A DNA stretch of 64,000 nucleotides from Desulfomicrobium apsheronum (GCF_900114115.1 NZ_FORX01000008.1:62001-126000); one strand, 5' to 3'; positions 26,547 to 35,510 are shown, counted from the first letter of the stretch. Numbers and translations are program-made. The notes: a model not told the origin generated them from the letters alone.

Positions 26547-27481
26547 AGAGAGATGAAGAAGATTTCGAAGAGCTGCCTACCACCAGGGAATCAGAAGAAC
26601 CGACCAGCCGTGGCAAGGAACTCAAACTCTTCACGATGTGCCTGAAAAAATTCATAAAGAAGATCTTTCAGCACATGGTCGCGACCCGTTTCGCTTCCTG
26701 GAAGGAACTGGCCATCCACGACCAGGACGGCCTGGCCTACCCCATTTACAACTACGTCATCGACGCGTCCGACCCACGGCTGCGTCAGACCTATGCCGAT
26801 TACGGCCTTGAAATCGACGGCGGGACACTTCTGGCCGACCTGTCGGTGTCCGCCATCCTGGAAGAGGAAGGAGCCATCGGCCTTGAGTTCTATCTCTACG
26901 AGACAACGTCCATCGTGCCCTACGTGTGCGACGATTTCGAAGCCGTGGAAAACGAACGACCGGACATGTCCCATTTCCGCAGGATCAACCACGCCGACTT
27001 CGAAACCCTCTACGACGAACTCAAAAAGAACAACATTTTCGAGGACATCTACTACGAGCTGAACAAGTCCATCCTGCTCATCGAGCTTTCCGAACGCGAA
27101 GCCCTGGCCCAGATGAAAAAGGACAGCCTGCGCATCATCTCCGGCATCTTTGCCCGCGCCAAGTCCATCTCGAACCTGAACACCATCACCAACACCGACA
27201 TCAAGGAATTCAAGCTGGATTTCGAGATCGAGGGACGCAAGTTTTCTCTCGTGGTCCTAAACGGCCACGACGCGGACAATCTGCCGGTCTATTCTTCCGT
27301 GCTGACCATGCCTGAGTACAAATCCGTGGCGCAGTACGTGGATCTGGACACTCTCTATGAAAAATTCCTGAAGGTGCTGCGTGCCAAAAACATCGCCGAC
27401 CCCGAGGCGGTCCTTCTTGAAGCGCTCAAGCCCCATGATCGCACCGCGCAAAGCGCGGCACCGGCAATGCCCACTCCATGA
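26543..27481 (+). CDS. cytoplasmic protein of unknown function
   Basis: I do not recognise this 312-residue protein. It is soluble, acidic at the N-terminus (EEDFEELPTTRESEEPTSRG), then basic and hydrophobic (CLKKFIKKIFQHMV), then a mixed alpha/beta body with LYDELKKNNIFEDIYYELN and FEIEGRKFSLVVLNGHD. Translational overlap with serine dehydratase suggests co-expression. Confidence 0.75.
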   Translation: MKRDEEDFEELPTTRESEEPTSRGKELKLFTMCLKKFIKKIFQHMVATRFASWKELAIHDQDGLAYPIYNYVIDASDPRLRQTYADYGLEIDGGTLLADLSVSAILEEEGAIGLEFYLYETTSIVPYVCDDFEAVENERPDMSHFRRINHADFETLYDELKKNNIFEDIYYELNKSILLIELSEREALAQMKKDSLRIISGIFARAKSISNLNTITNTDIKEFKLDFEIEGRKFSLVVLNGHDADNLPVYSSVLTMPEYKSVAQYVDLDTLYEKFLKVLRAKNIADPEAVLLEALKPHDRTAQSAAPAMPTP

Positions 27482-27609
27482 ACCGGCTGCAAGCGGCGCG
27501 GCGAATCCTTGACCACCATCGCCAAACCACTATAAGTTGTTTCCATGACTCCCTTCCCATGCGTGGAACAAAAAACACCCGCCTTCAAATTGCAACCCAG
27601 GAGCTTCGT

Positions 27610-28080
27610 ATGCGCCATAACAAAACATTGCTCATTCTTTGCCTCTTACTGATCGCAAGTACCGGCCTGCTCACGTCCTGCGCCTCCAGCCGTTCGGCAC
27701 AGGTGTATTCCCGTGACCAAGCCATGCAGGAAATGCGGGTCAATTACGGGACCGTGCAATCCGTCCGTGCCGTGCAGCTCGAAGGCACAAAGAGCGGAAT
27801 CGGAGCGGTGGGCGGCGGCGTGACCGGCGGCGTCCTCGGTAGCATGGTCGGTGGCGGCCGTGGCCAGGTGCTCGGCGCGGTGGTCGGTGCCCTGGGCGGC
27901 GCGGCCGCAGGCGCCATGGCCGAAGAGGGCGTGACCAGAAAAAACGCCCTTGAAATAACGGTGGAACTCGATACCGGCGAGATCCTGAGCGTGGTTCAGG
28001 AAGCCGACATGGAATTCTATGCCGGTGAAAGAGTGCGCGTACTGCGTGCCAACGACGGCTCGTCCAGGGTCCAGAAGTAA
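27610..28080 (+). CDS. glycine-zipper outer-membrane lipoprotein
   Basis: The 156-residue protein has a lipoprotein signal ending in LLTSC, then a Gly-rich zipper (GGGVTGGVLGSMVGGGRGQ and LGAVVGALGGAAAGAM) as in the SlyB / 17-kDa antigen family, and a C-terminal beta domain with ITVELDTGEILSVVQ and FYAGERVRVL. It probably stabilises the outer membrane. AGGAG before 27,610 sets the start; an upstream frame to 27,478 lacks a signal peptide. Confidence 0.87.
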   Translation: MRHNKTLLILCLLLIASTGLLTSCASSRSAQVYSRDQAMQEMRVNYGTVQSVRAVQLEGTKSGIGAVGGGVTGGVLGSMVGGGRGQVLGAVVGALGGAAAGAMAEEGVTRKNALEITVELDTGEILSVVQEADMEFYAGERVRVLRANDGSSRVQK

Positions 28081-28123
28081 CTTTCCCGAACGCTTTTGGC
28101 TGACTGCTCAATAATACAAAATT

Positions 28124-28252
28124 CACAGGCCGTTCAAAAATGGTAAGATGCAAGGAAGCGAAAAAATCCAGGGCGCGCAGTGTATTAAGCTGATGCGCGG
28201 TCTGGATTTTTTTCGCTGACGCAGCAGATTGCCGTTTTTGAGCGGCCTGTCA
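28124..28252. repeat. long imperfect palindromic element
   Basis: Two arms of about 55 nt are imperfectly inverted. The left arm carries ACAGGCCGTTCAAAAATGG and AGCGAAAAAATCCAG; the right arm carries the complements CTGGATTTTTTTCGCT and CCGTTTTTGAGCGGCCTGT. The element ends right at the ribosome-binding site of the next gene. It looks like a non-autonomous dispersed repeat rather than a gene. Confidence 0.75.
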
Positions 28253-28262
28253 GGAGATAAAG

Positions 28263-28745
28263 ATGGAGCTCTCGCTCGTACCCATCAAGAATCCGCACGC
28301 CCTCAATCTGATCCTGGGGATGTCCCACTTCATCAAGACCGTGGAAGACGTGCATGAAGCCATGGTCAACACCGTGCCCGGGGCAAAGTTTGGGCTAGCC
28401 TTCTGCGAAGCCTCGGATGTCTGCCTGATCCGGACCACGGGCACGGACCCCGAACTGATCGAACTGGCCACGGAAAACGCCAAGGCGCTCTCCGCCGGAC
28501 ACAGCTTCATCCTGTTCATGCGCGACATGTTTCCGGTCAACGTGGTCAACACCATTCAGAACGTGCCCGAAGTGGTGCGCCTCTTTTGCGCCACGGCCAA
28601 CCCGGTCCAGGTCATCGTGGCCCAGACGGATCAGGGCCGGGGCATCCTCGGAGTGGTCGACGGATTTGCATCGAAAGGCGTCGAGACCGAGGCAGACAAG
28701 GAGAAGCGCACGAAATTCCTGCGCATGATCGGCTACAAGTTCTGA
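28263..28745 (+). CDS. adenosine-specific kinase family protein (DUF355)
   Basis: The 160-residue protein has GMSHFIKTVEDVHEAMV, PGAKFGLAFCEASD, LIRTTGTDPELIE, AGHSFILFMRDMFPVNVV and GVVDGFASKGVE, blocks of the small adenosine-specific kinase family first described in archaea. Its bacterial role is not established. A good AGGAG precedes the start. The hybrid kinase gene follows by 1 bp. Confidence 0.85.
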   Translation: MELSLVPIKNPHALNLILGMSHFIKTVEDVHEAMVNTVPGAKFGLAFCEASDVCLIRTTGTDPELIELATENAKALSAGHSFILFMRDMFPVNVVNTIQNVPEVVRLFCATANPVQVIVAQTDQGRGILGVVDGFASKGVETEADKEKRTKFLRMIGYKF

Positions 28746-28746
28746 C

Positions 28747-30381
28747 ATGACGGCGGCCCAGCCCAAACGCGCCAAAACCGTTCTGGTGGTGGACGACGAT
28801 CCGTTCATTCGCGCCATCACCGGAGCGAGCCTGCGCTCCCGAGGTTTCAGGATCCTGGAGGCCGGCAACGGCCAGGAAGGCCTGGACATGTTTCAGGCCC
28901 ACGGACCCGACCTGCTCATCGTCGATCTGAAGATGCCGGTCATGAGCGGCCTGGAGCTTTTGGCCAGACTGTCCGGCGCAACTCCCCGCACCCCGGTGCT
29001 GGTTGTTTCCGGCGAGGGCGGCCTGGACGAAGCGGTGGAGGCACTGCGCCTTGGAGCCTGGGACTACCTGGTCAAGCCCATCGTCTCGCCCACGGTCCTC
29101 CTGCATGCCGTGGACAAGGCCCTGGAACGGGCAGCCCTGATCCGCGAAAACGAAGATTACAGGCTCAACCTCGAACGCCAGGTCCAGCAACGCACCCTGG
29201 AGCTGCAAAAGGCCAACCGCGAGCTTGAGCAACAATTCCTGAAACAGCAGAAGCTGGGCATCATCGGCACCCTGGCCGGGGGCATGGCCCACGACTTCAA
29301 CAACATCCTCTCCTCCATCGTTTTCTCCACGGAACTCATCCGCGGCTCCGTAGGGGCATGCGAAACTCCGGACCCGGAAGACCTGGAGCGCATCCTGCGC
29401 GTCTGCCAGCGCGGCACCTCGCTCATCCGCAGCGTGCTGCATTTCACCGGCAAGATGCACGAGGAATTCACCCACTTTTCCGTGCGCGACACCATGCTCG
29501 AAACCCTGGATATCATCCGGGGCACCACGAATTCGCGCATCGAGGTCAAGACCCGGGTGGACCATCATCTGGGCACGCTTTTCGGCGATCCTGTCCATAT
29601 GCAGCAGATTCTCATGAATCTGACCAACAACGCCATCCACGCCCTCGCAAGCACCGAAAAGCCGTGCATTGAAATTTCGGCCGTCGCCTACGACGAGCAG
29701 CAAACGGACATCATGATCACCGATCCCGAGAGCATGCTCGTGGTCATCAGCGTGAGCGACAACGGACCCGGCGTACCGGATGAGGATCTGTCCAAACTGT
29801 GCGAGCCTTTCTTCACCACCAAACCCAGGGACGAAGGGACCGGGCTTGGACTCTTTGTCACCCAGAAGATCGTGAAGACGCTGCGCGGCAAACTGCTCTT
29901 CTCGCGGAACCAGTCAGGCGGCACCACCGCGCGGATCTGTCTGCCCGCCCACCGGGACCGGATCCCTGACTGCGCCGAATGCCTGACCATCCCGGACATC
30001 CGGGGCAATGCGGAGCGCATCCTGGTCATCGAATCACACCCCGAGGTACGCGCCTCCATCAGCTCCTGCCTGACCAGACTCGGCTATCAGGTCCGGCAGG
30101 CCGAAAGTCTGGCGCAGGGGTGCGGCATCGTGCAGGAGGAGCCGCTGGGTTTTGACCTCATCCTGACCGATGACGGCCCCCCAAACAGCCTCGACGACCT
30201 CTGTGCGACCGTGCGGCAACTCAACCCGGCCATCCGCATCATGCTGGTCACAGCTTCGCCACTGGGGAGCATCGCCTGTTCGCACCATGCCGTATGCCGT
30301 GTACTTCTCAAGCCGGTGAACATGGTCGCACTTGGTCAGGCCATGCACCACTGCCTGGCCGAGTGCCACTGCAAAATTTGA
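28747..30381 (+). CDS. receiver - histidine kinase - receiver hybrid protein
   Basis: This 544-residue cytoplasmic protein begins with a receiver domain (VLVVDDDPF, phospho-acceptor Asp60 in IVDLKMP, then VVSGE and LVKP). A coiled coil leads to HisKA GGMAHDFNNIL and HATPase_c (SDNGPGVPDEDL, GTGLGLFVTQ). The C-terminal receiver is atypical: the acidic pocket reads VIESHPEV instead of DD. The LTDDG Asp, VTAS and LLKP are retained. No membrane segment is present, so the input is another kinase or phosphodonor. Confidence 0.92.
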   Translation: MTAAQPKRAKTVLVVDDDPFIRAITGASLRSRGFRILEAGNGQEGLDMFQAHGPDLLIVDLKMPVMSGLELLARLSGATPRTPVLVVSGEGGLDEAVEALRLGAWDYLVKPIVSPTVLLHAVDKALERAALIRENEDYRLNLERQVQQRTLELQKANRELEQQFLKQQKLGIIGTLAGGMAHDFNNILSSIVFSTELIRGSVGACETPDPEDLERILRVCQRGTSLIRSVLHFTGKMHEEFTHFSVRDTMLETLDIIRGTTNSRIEVKTRVDHHLGTLFGDPVHMQQILMNLTNNAIHALASTEKPCIEISAVAYDEQQTDIMITDPESMLVVISVSDNGPGVPDEDLSKLCEPFFTTKPRDEGTGLGLFVTQKIVKTLRGKLLFSRNQSGGTTARICLPAHRDRIPDCAECLTIPDIRGNAERILVIESHPEVRASISSCLTRLGYQVRQAESLAQGCGIVQEEPLGFDLILTDDGPPNSLDDLCATVRQLNPAIRIMLVTASPLGSIACSHHAVCRVLLKPVNMVALGQAMHHCLAECHCKI

Positions 30382-30445
30382 AAAACGCATTGCCTCACGC
30401 TCCATCCGTCCTTATCTGACCTGCCACAAGCAAAGGAGAATCATC

Positions 30446-31363
30446 ATGGAAAGCGTCGACATCCTCATCATAGGCCAAGGTCCCGCCGGTCTCTCGTCCG
30501 CCATCTACACGGCACGGGCAGGCATGAACACCCTGATTCTGGGTTGCGCCCCCAAGGTGGCCGGCGATTATGAAATAGACAACTACTTCGGGTTCACCGA
30601 AACCATAACCGGGAAGGAATTGATCGAACGGGGCAAGGCTCAGGCCGCAAAATTCGGGGCCGACATCCGTTGCGACCGCGTGCTCGGCATCCATCAAGAC
30701 GACGCGGGCGCTTTCGTGGCCAAGACCGAGGACAAGAAAATCGAGGCCGCGTCCATCATCCTGGCCACCGGCGTGTCCCGCATCAGGCCCGGCATCTCGA
30801 ACCTGGCCGACTATGAAGGCAAGGGCGTGTCCTACTGCGTGAGCTGCGACGGCTTCTTCATGCGCGGCAAGCCGGTCATGGTTGTCGGGGAGGGAAATTT
30901 CGCCGCCAACCAGGCCCTGGAACTCCTGCAATACACCCCGAATGTGAAGGTCTGCTCACAGGGCAAGGAGCTGTCCATCAGCGAGGAATTCCTCTACCGC
31001 TTGGAAGAAAGCAAAATCCCCGTCCTGACAGGCAAGATCGCCAAGCTGGCCGGGGATAACGGGCTTGAAAAGGTTCACCTTGAATCCGGCGAGCAGATCG
31101 ACGCCCAGGGCCTCTTCGTGGCCATGGGACAGGCCTCCTCCAGCGACTTCGCCTACAGCCTGGGCCTCATGCGCAACGGCCAGTTCATCGAAACGGACCG
31201 GGATCAGCGCACCAACGTGCCTGGCGTCTTCGCGGCCGGAGACTGTGTGGGCCGCTTCCTGCAGATCAGCGTGGCCGTGGGCGAAGGAGCCTTGGCCGGA
31301 CGCGCGGCCATCAGCCACGTCAAGGAGAGACGCCGCACACTTCTTGACAAAGAAGCGAAGTAG
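30446..31363 (+). CDS. thioredoxin-reductase-like FAD/NAD(P)-dependent oxidoreductase
   Basis: The 305-residue flavoprotein has an N-terminal dinucleotide fold (IIGQGPAGLSSAIYTARAG), the redox pair YCVSCDGFF, a second Rossmann motif (VVGEGNFAANQALELL) and the C-terminal FAD motif NVPGVFAAGDCVG. Size and layout match TrxB, but the first pyridine-nucleotide motif is GEGNFA rather than GGGxSA. The electron donor and partner may therefore differ from classical TrxB. Start at 30,446 with AAAGGAGAA. Confidence 0.87.
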   Translation: MESVDILIIGQGPAGLSSAIYTARAGMNTLILGCAPKVAGDYEIDNYFGFTETITGKELIERGKAQAAKFGADIRCDRVLGIHQDDAGAFVAKTEDKKIEAASIILATGVSRIRPGISNLADYEGKGVSYCVSCDGFFMRGKPVMVVGEGNFAANQALELLQYTPNVKVCSQGKELSISEEFLYRLEESKIPVLTGKIAKLAGDNGLEKVHLESGEQIDAQGLFVAMGQASSSDFAYSLGLMRNGQFIETDRDQRTNVPGVFAAGDCVGRFLQISVAVGEGALAGRAAISHVKERRRTLLDKEAK

Positions 31364-31391
31364 GACTTAACAACCGTTGCTCCTCACGAGA

Positions 31392-31467
31392 GGGCCAATA
31401 GCTCAGTTGGTAGAGCCCCCGGCTCATAACCGGATGGTCCCAGGTTCGACCCCTGGTTGGCCCACCA
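31392..31467 (+). tRNA. tRNA-Met/tRNA-Ile2 type (CAT)
   Basis: A 76-nt cloverleaf with encoded CCA. Acceptor GGGCCAA pairs with TTGGCCC, the D arm is AGCTCAGTTGGTAGAGC, the anticodon loop is CTCATAA (CAT) and the T arm is AGGTTCGACCCCT. Elongator Met and lysidine-modified Ile cannot be separated by eye. An integrase follows directly. Confidence 0.95.
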
Positions 31468-31474
31468 TTCACAC

Positions 31475-31505
31475 AAAAAAAGCCCGCTCAATGCGGGCTT
31501 TTTTG
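31475..31505 (+). terminator. terminator after tRNA-Met
   Basis: AGCCCGC, a TCAAT loop and GCGGGCT, flanked by an A-run and followed by TTTTT; it ends the tRNA transcript. Confidence 0.88.
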
Positions 31506-31590
31506 CGCCAATCGCAAACCATTCCGGGTCGTTATATTCATTATCCTTCAGCATCTTCCATTTTGCTGCTAAGTGTGTAAACTCATTTTT

Positions 31591-31652
31591 GGGGTATCAA
31601 TTTGGGGTATCCCGCCCCATGTGGGGTATCTTGAGTCAAAAATGGGGGTATC
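31591..31652. repeat. four GGGGTATC direct repeats upstream of the integrase
   Basis: Copies of (T)GGGGTATC lie at about 31,591, 31,603, 31,622 and 31,643 in the 64 bp before the integrase start. Clustered direct repeats here are likely arm-type integrase binding sites, or an autoregulatory site overlapping the integrase promoter. Confidence 0.65.
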
Positions 31653-31654
31653 CA

Positions 31655-32845
31655 ATGCTTACAGACGCACAGATTCGAGCGGCAAAGCCATCCGACAAGG
31701 CGTACAAACTTTACGACGCGGACGGTCTCTTCCTCTTCGTCCCACCTTCCGGATCAAAGCTGTGGAGAATGAAGTATCGAGAGAACGGAAAAGAAAAATT
31801 GGCGAGTTTTGGCAAATACCCCATTGTCACCCTTAATGAAGCCAGACTCAAGAAAGACGAGTTCAAGATCGCTCTGGGCCGTGGAGAACTGCCGCCCAAG
31901 GCACAACGAAAAGACGAAAGCCTCGAAAAGATCGCCCGGGAGTGGTATTCCAAAAAAGCCCCAGGCTGGGCGGAGTCACACGCTGTCAAGATTATGCTCG
32001 GATTGGAGAAAAACGTGTTTCCCTTCATCGGCAGTCGCACAATGGACAGCCTTGAGCCCCCCGAGATCCTTGCGCTCTTGCGGCGCATCGAAGCCAGGGG
32101 CGCGGTAGATCTCGCGCACAGAACACGCGGAATAATCGGACAGGTATTCCGTTATGCAATCGCGACCGGTCGCGCAACTCGCAATCCGGCAGGGGATCTG
32201 GTTGGAGCGATTCCTCCCGCTCGGGTTCAACACTACCCCGCCCTCACCGACCCGGCTGAAGTCGGAGCACTGCTGCGTGCAATCGAGGCTTTTACCGGAA
32301 CACCCCATGTGCGCGTCGCTCTGCGGCTTGCCCCCATGCTTTTTGTACGTCCTGGGGAACTTCGAAAGATGGAATGGTCGGAACTGGACTTGTCCGGCCG
32401 GGAATGGTGCATTCCGGCAGAAAAAATGAAGACACGGAATCCGCACATCGTCCCCCTAGCCCTCCAGGCAACTGAATTGCTGGGAGAGTTGCCCAAGGTC
32501 GGCCAGTACGTTTTCCCCAATGGTGGCAAAGACAAGTCGAAGGCCATGAGTGAGGCGGCTATCAATGCCGCCCTTCGACGCCTCGGTTACGACACGAAAA
32601 GCGAGATCACGGCCCATGGGTTTCGCGCCATAGCCCGAACGCTTCTGCATGAACGCCTGCGCATCGATCCAGTCATCATTGAGCACCAACTTGCGCATGC
32701 AGTGCCCGACACCCTTGGACGTGCCTATAATCGAACCAAGTTTCTCGATGAAAGAAGGAAGATGATGCAACTTTGGGCAGATTATCTGGACGAATTGAAG
32801 GCAGGTCAGGGCCGCAAGGTGTTGCCTTTCACGGTCAACGAGTGA
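31655..32845 (+). CDS. int: P4-type tyrosine integrase
   Basis: This 396-residue protein has the DUF4102 arm-binding domain (LTDAQIRAAKPSDKAYKLYD, YPIVTLNEAR), a SAM-like core-binding domain and a catalytic domain. Catalytic residues are visible: Arg in FVRPGELRKMEW, HGFRAIART, the histidine in EHQLAHAV and Tyr in GRAYNRTKFL. The start at 31,655 gives the family N-terminus. It lies 190 bp downstream of tRNA-Met in the same direction, the usual place for an island integrase that targets the tRNA 3' end. No copy of the tRNA 3' end was found elsewhere in the window, so the far island end is not placed. Confidence 0.93.
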   Translation: MLTDAQIRAAKPSDKAYKLYDADGLFLFVPPSGSKLWRMKYRENGKEKLASFGKYPIVTLNEARLKKDEFKIALGRGELPPKAQRKDESLEKIAREWYSKKAPGWAESHAVKIMLGLEKNVFPFIGSRTMDSLEPPEILALLRRIEARGAVDLAHRTRGIIGQVFRYAIATGRATRNPAGDLVGAIPPARVQHYPALTDPAEVGALLRAIEAFTGTPHVRVALRLAPMLFVRPGELRKMEWSELDLSGREWCIPAEKMKTRNPHIVPLALQATELLGELPKVGQYVFPNGGKDKSKAMSEAAINAALRRLGYDTKSEITAHGFRAIARTLLHERLRIDPVIIEHQLAHAVPDTLGRAYNRTKFLDERRKMMQLWADYLDELKAGQGRKVLPFTVNE

Positions 32846-32902
32846 CATCTCCTGCGATGACTGCTAATATTTGACAACGTGGATAGACGCGATAGTCTCT
32901 CC

Positions 32903-32932
32903 CCTGCCCCGGGCTTGCCTGGGGCTTTTTTT
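32903..32932 (+). terminator. integrase terminator, used as ISL3 target
   Basis: CCCCGGGC...GCCTGGGG followed by TTTTTTT. The T-run is also the likely target duplication of the ISL3-family element that starts here. Confidence 0.7.
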
Positions 32933-32936
32933 GGGT

Positions 32937-33521
32937 TCATCCGGTTAAAGCGTACTTGGCTTCGTGAATCCCCAGAATTCTGAGTTTAAAGAACTCCTGA
33001 TCCCGGTAGCCGTACGCCTGCCTTTTGAGCGTCTTGATCTTGTTGTTGGTTCCTTCCATGGGCCCAGAGGATATGGGATGGTCGTACCAAGCCAGGATGC
33101 CAGTTCGGTACGTGGCCATGGTCTTGCCCATCTTCACCAATGGGCCAACTTCTGAAGCCAGGGCGCTGTTTATCCACTGCTCAATATACACGGCCGCAGC
33201 GGCCTTGTTCGGCTGGTTCCAGATCTGCCGCAGCTCCTCTTTGAGGTAATAGGCTTTCGCCAACGGCTCATTGGCCTCCAGCGCCTCTTGCAACCGCTCG
33301 TGCTCCTGCCGCTCCGGGTTAAGGTTTTCCGGATTCTTCAGCAAAATCCAGCGGCTGCCTTTGAGCACGCTCTTACCCATCTTGTCCTGCAACTCGCGGT
33401 GAAGCTTGCGACGCACCTCCGTGAGCCTGTCGTTCATCAGCTTCACCACATGGAAATGGTCGAGGACCACGGCAACGCCGGGCAGATGTTCAAGCACGGA
33501 CCCGATATAGGCTGCACTCAT
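32937..33521 (-). pseudogene. ISL3 transposase, C-terminal fragment
   Basis: About 194 residues with MSAAYIGSVLEHLPG, VVLDHFHVVKLMND and SGPMEGTNNKIKTLKRQAYG, the C-terminal catalytic part of ISL3 transposases. The N-terminal part lies beyond the inserted IS3 element (about 34,737-35,015). Confidence 0.9.
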
Positions 33522-33594
33522 ATCTGACCTGCTTGGCTCTTTTCAGACCAGTCGAAACTTGAGATAGGTTTCTCCCTCAACCACGAGGGAACTG

Positions 33595-33858
33595 ATGAAA
33601 AAGGGACGATTTTCCGAAGAGCAAATGGTGGGCATACTGCGCGAAGCTGACCGTAGTCCGGTGGCCCAAGTGGCCAAGAAGCATGGAATCAGCGAGCAGA
33701 CGATCTACACGTGGCGCCAGCGGTTCGCAGGCATGTCCGCCGATGACGTAAAGCGGCTACGCCTGTTGGAACAAGAGAACACGCGGCTGAAGAAGATCCT
33801 TGCGGAACGGGACCTTGAAATTGAGGTCATGAAGGAAATCGCCGCAAAAAAATGGTAG
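33595..33858 (+). CDS. IS3-family transposase OrfA
   Basis: The 87-residue protein has a helix-turn-helix (AKKHGISEQTIYTWRQRFAG) and a leucine zipper (LLEQENTRLKKILAERDLEI). It ends in a run of seven A's (33,846-33,852), the usual slippery site for the -1 shift that makes the OrfAB fusion transposase. Confidence 0.93.
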   Translation: MKKGRFSEEQMVGILREADRSPVAQVAKKHGISEQTIYTWRQRFAGMSADDVKRLRLLEQENTRLKKILAERDLEIEVMKEIAAKKW

Positions 33859-34706
33859 GCGCACCCGTCCGACGCCTCCAGGTGGGATACGCCAGGAGCC
33901 GCGGACTTTCACAACGCAGGGCGTGTGCGCTGTTATCCACCTCCCGATCGTCACTCCGCTATGAGTCGCGCCTGGAGGCCCGAGACAAGCCGCTGATAGC
34001 GGCGATGACGGATCTGGCTGCGACGTATCCGCGCTTCGGATATCGCCGGATCAACGTGTTCATGGAGCGCCAGGGGCATTTCATGGGCGTCGACAAGGCG
34101 TACCGCTTGTGGTCCAAGGCTGGATTGCAGGTGCCCAGAAAACGGCCTCGGAAGCGGATTGCGGCGTCCCGTCCGCGACCACAACTGCCGATGGGTGCAA
34201 ACGAACTGTGGGCGTACGACTTTGTCTACGACGCCTGTGCAAATGGTCAGCAGATCAAATGCCTGACCGTGGTGGATGAATATACGCGGGAGAGTCTGGC
34301 TATAGACGTTGCCGGCAGCATCAGGTCGTGTCGGGTTATCGAGGTGTTGTCGCGCCTGATCAGCGAACGCGGAGCCCCTCTGAGTCTTCGCTCTGACAAC
34401 GGTCCGGAGTTTGTGTCGAAGGCGTTGCTCAAATGGGCAGCCCGGGAATCTCTGGAGTTGGCGCTGATTGAGCCAGGCAAGCCATGGCAGAACGGTTTGA
34501 ACGAGAGTTTTAACGGCAAATTTCGAGACGAGTGCCTGTCGATGGAATGGTTCCGGTGTCGGGCTGAGGCAAGGGTTGTGATCGAGGAATGGAGGCGGCA
34601 CTACAACTCCGTTCGCCCGCACTCAAGCTTGAACAACATGACACCCGAACACTTCTGTCGGCAGTATGGAAAAAACTTGAACCGTGGGGAAACCCTCAAG
34701 AATTGA
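33852..34706 (+). CDS. IS3-family transposase OrfB
   Basis: The 284-residue rve-type integrase has an HTH_21 region (YPRFGYRRINVFMERQG) and the DDE triad in WAYDFVYDA, LRSDNGPEF and NGLNESFNGKFRDE. It overlaps orfA by 7 bp at the A7 slippery run. It appears intact. Confidence 0.94.
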   Translation: MVGAPVRRLQVGYARSRGLSQRRACALLSTSRSSLRYESRLEARDKPLIAAMTDLAATYPRFGYRRINVFMERQGHFMGVDKAYRLWSKAGLQVPRKRPRKRIAASRPRPQLPMGANELWAYDFVYDACANGQQIKCLTVVDEYTRESLAIDVAGSIRSCRVIEVLSRLISERGAPLSLRSDNGPEFVSKALLKWAARESLELALIEPGKPWQNGLNESFNGKFRDECLSMEWFRCRAEARVVIEEWRRHYNSVRPHSSLNNMTPEHFCRQYGKNLNRGETLKN

Positions 34707-34736
34707 GTGGTCCGAAGTTTCCCGGCAGGTCAGCTC

Positions 34737-35015
34737 GGCAATACGCAACTCGATTCGGCGGACAAGTCCACATGACGCACACCCAATCCGTGGCACCTCG
34801 ACGACCAGCCAGACAGGTTTTAAGCCAACTGGCACCGTGCGCAACCATCGTTCTGATACGCCCCGGTGGACGACATTACGGCTTCGGCAGCATGGACAGC
34901 GGACCAGCGTGCCCTTGGGGCGCACATGCAGGAGGATGTTCCCTCCTACGAATTCCTGCCGGACGTAGTCATAGCCAGGCAGCCCGAACGCATGGTACAA
35001 GAAGCTCGTGGACAT
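34737..35015 (-). pseudogene. ISL3 transposase, N-terminal fragment
   Basis: About 93 residues from the ATG at 35,015 with the zinc-ribbon of ISL3 transposases (VRCPCCRSRNVVHRG, VPRIGCASCGLVRRIEL). The match to the family stops at the IS3 end. Roughly 100 codons between this and the C-terminal fragment, including the first catalytic region, are missing. Confidence 0.88.
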
Positions 35016-35244
35016 GGCGGTTCATCCTCTTGGTTTTTATTGGCGTAAAAACTTGATGAACCCCATGTCCCTTCATTTTGTCAAAAGTACGCTCCAGCCG
35101 GATGAACATTTTTTTGTTCAAAAATCCTTCACAGTTTATATAAAAAACTATTATTAAATACTATTTACTATACACAAATTTTTGATTTGAATTTTACACT
35201 AATGTTTATATTAAAATATAAATCTAAACTATTATAGTTGTGAA

Positions 35245-35472
35245 TTATTCATCGAACAATTCAACTATTTTTACATTCAATCCCTTGGCAATTATTGCAA
35301 GAGTTTCAAGCTTACATAATTTAATTTGGCTTGTTCTGGCTCGCTCAATAATTTTTGTGGACAACTTTGTTTCATTTGAAAGCGCTACTATGGATATTTT
35401 TTTCTCTTCCATGATTCGCTTCACATTACTCGTAATCCCTGTTGTTTCCGAACGAATATCGTAAATTGACAT
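35245..35472 (-). CDS. XRE-family small DNA-binding protein
   Basis: This 75-residue helix-turn-helix protein contains NVKRIMEEKKISIVALSNET, KLSTKIIERARTSQ and KLETLAIIAKGLNVKIVELF, a standard HTH_3 fold. Base composition is much more AT-rich than the surroundings, a sign of transfer. It is divergent from the phosphoesterase module, with an operator-like inverted repeat between them, so it probably represses that module and itself. Confidence 0.85.
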   Translation of the reverse strand: MSIYDIRSETTGITSNVKRIMEEKKISIVALSNETKLSTKIIERARTSQIKLCKLETLAIIAKGLNVKIVELFDE

Positions 35473-35510
35473 GACCCCACCACCGTCCTGATTGTTTTGA
35501 GCGAGACTAC

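Larger units (their letters stand above)
33525..34732. mobile_element. IS3-family insertion sequence inside the ISL3 element
   Basis: The ends are inverted: the left starts TGACCTGC with GACCAGTC further in, and the right (complement) starts TGACCTGC with GACCACTC further in. Length is 1,208 bp with overlapping orfA and orfB. The flanks (ATATC on the left, GCTCG on the right) show no target duplication, in keeping with an adjacent deletion. Confidence 0.85.
32934..35108. mobile_element. ISL3-family insertion sequence, split and partly deleted
   Basis: Terminal inverted repeats are GTTCATCCGGTTAAAGCGTAC (left, from 32,935) and GTTCATCCGGCTGGAGCGTAC (right, complement ending at 35,107). TTTTTTTG flanks both ends and fits the 8-bp duplication of this family, though it is low-complexity sequence. 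The transposase is interrupted by an IS3-family element. Confidence 0.82.
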
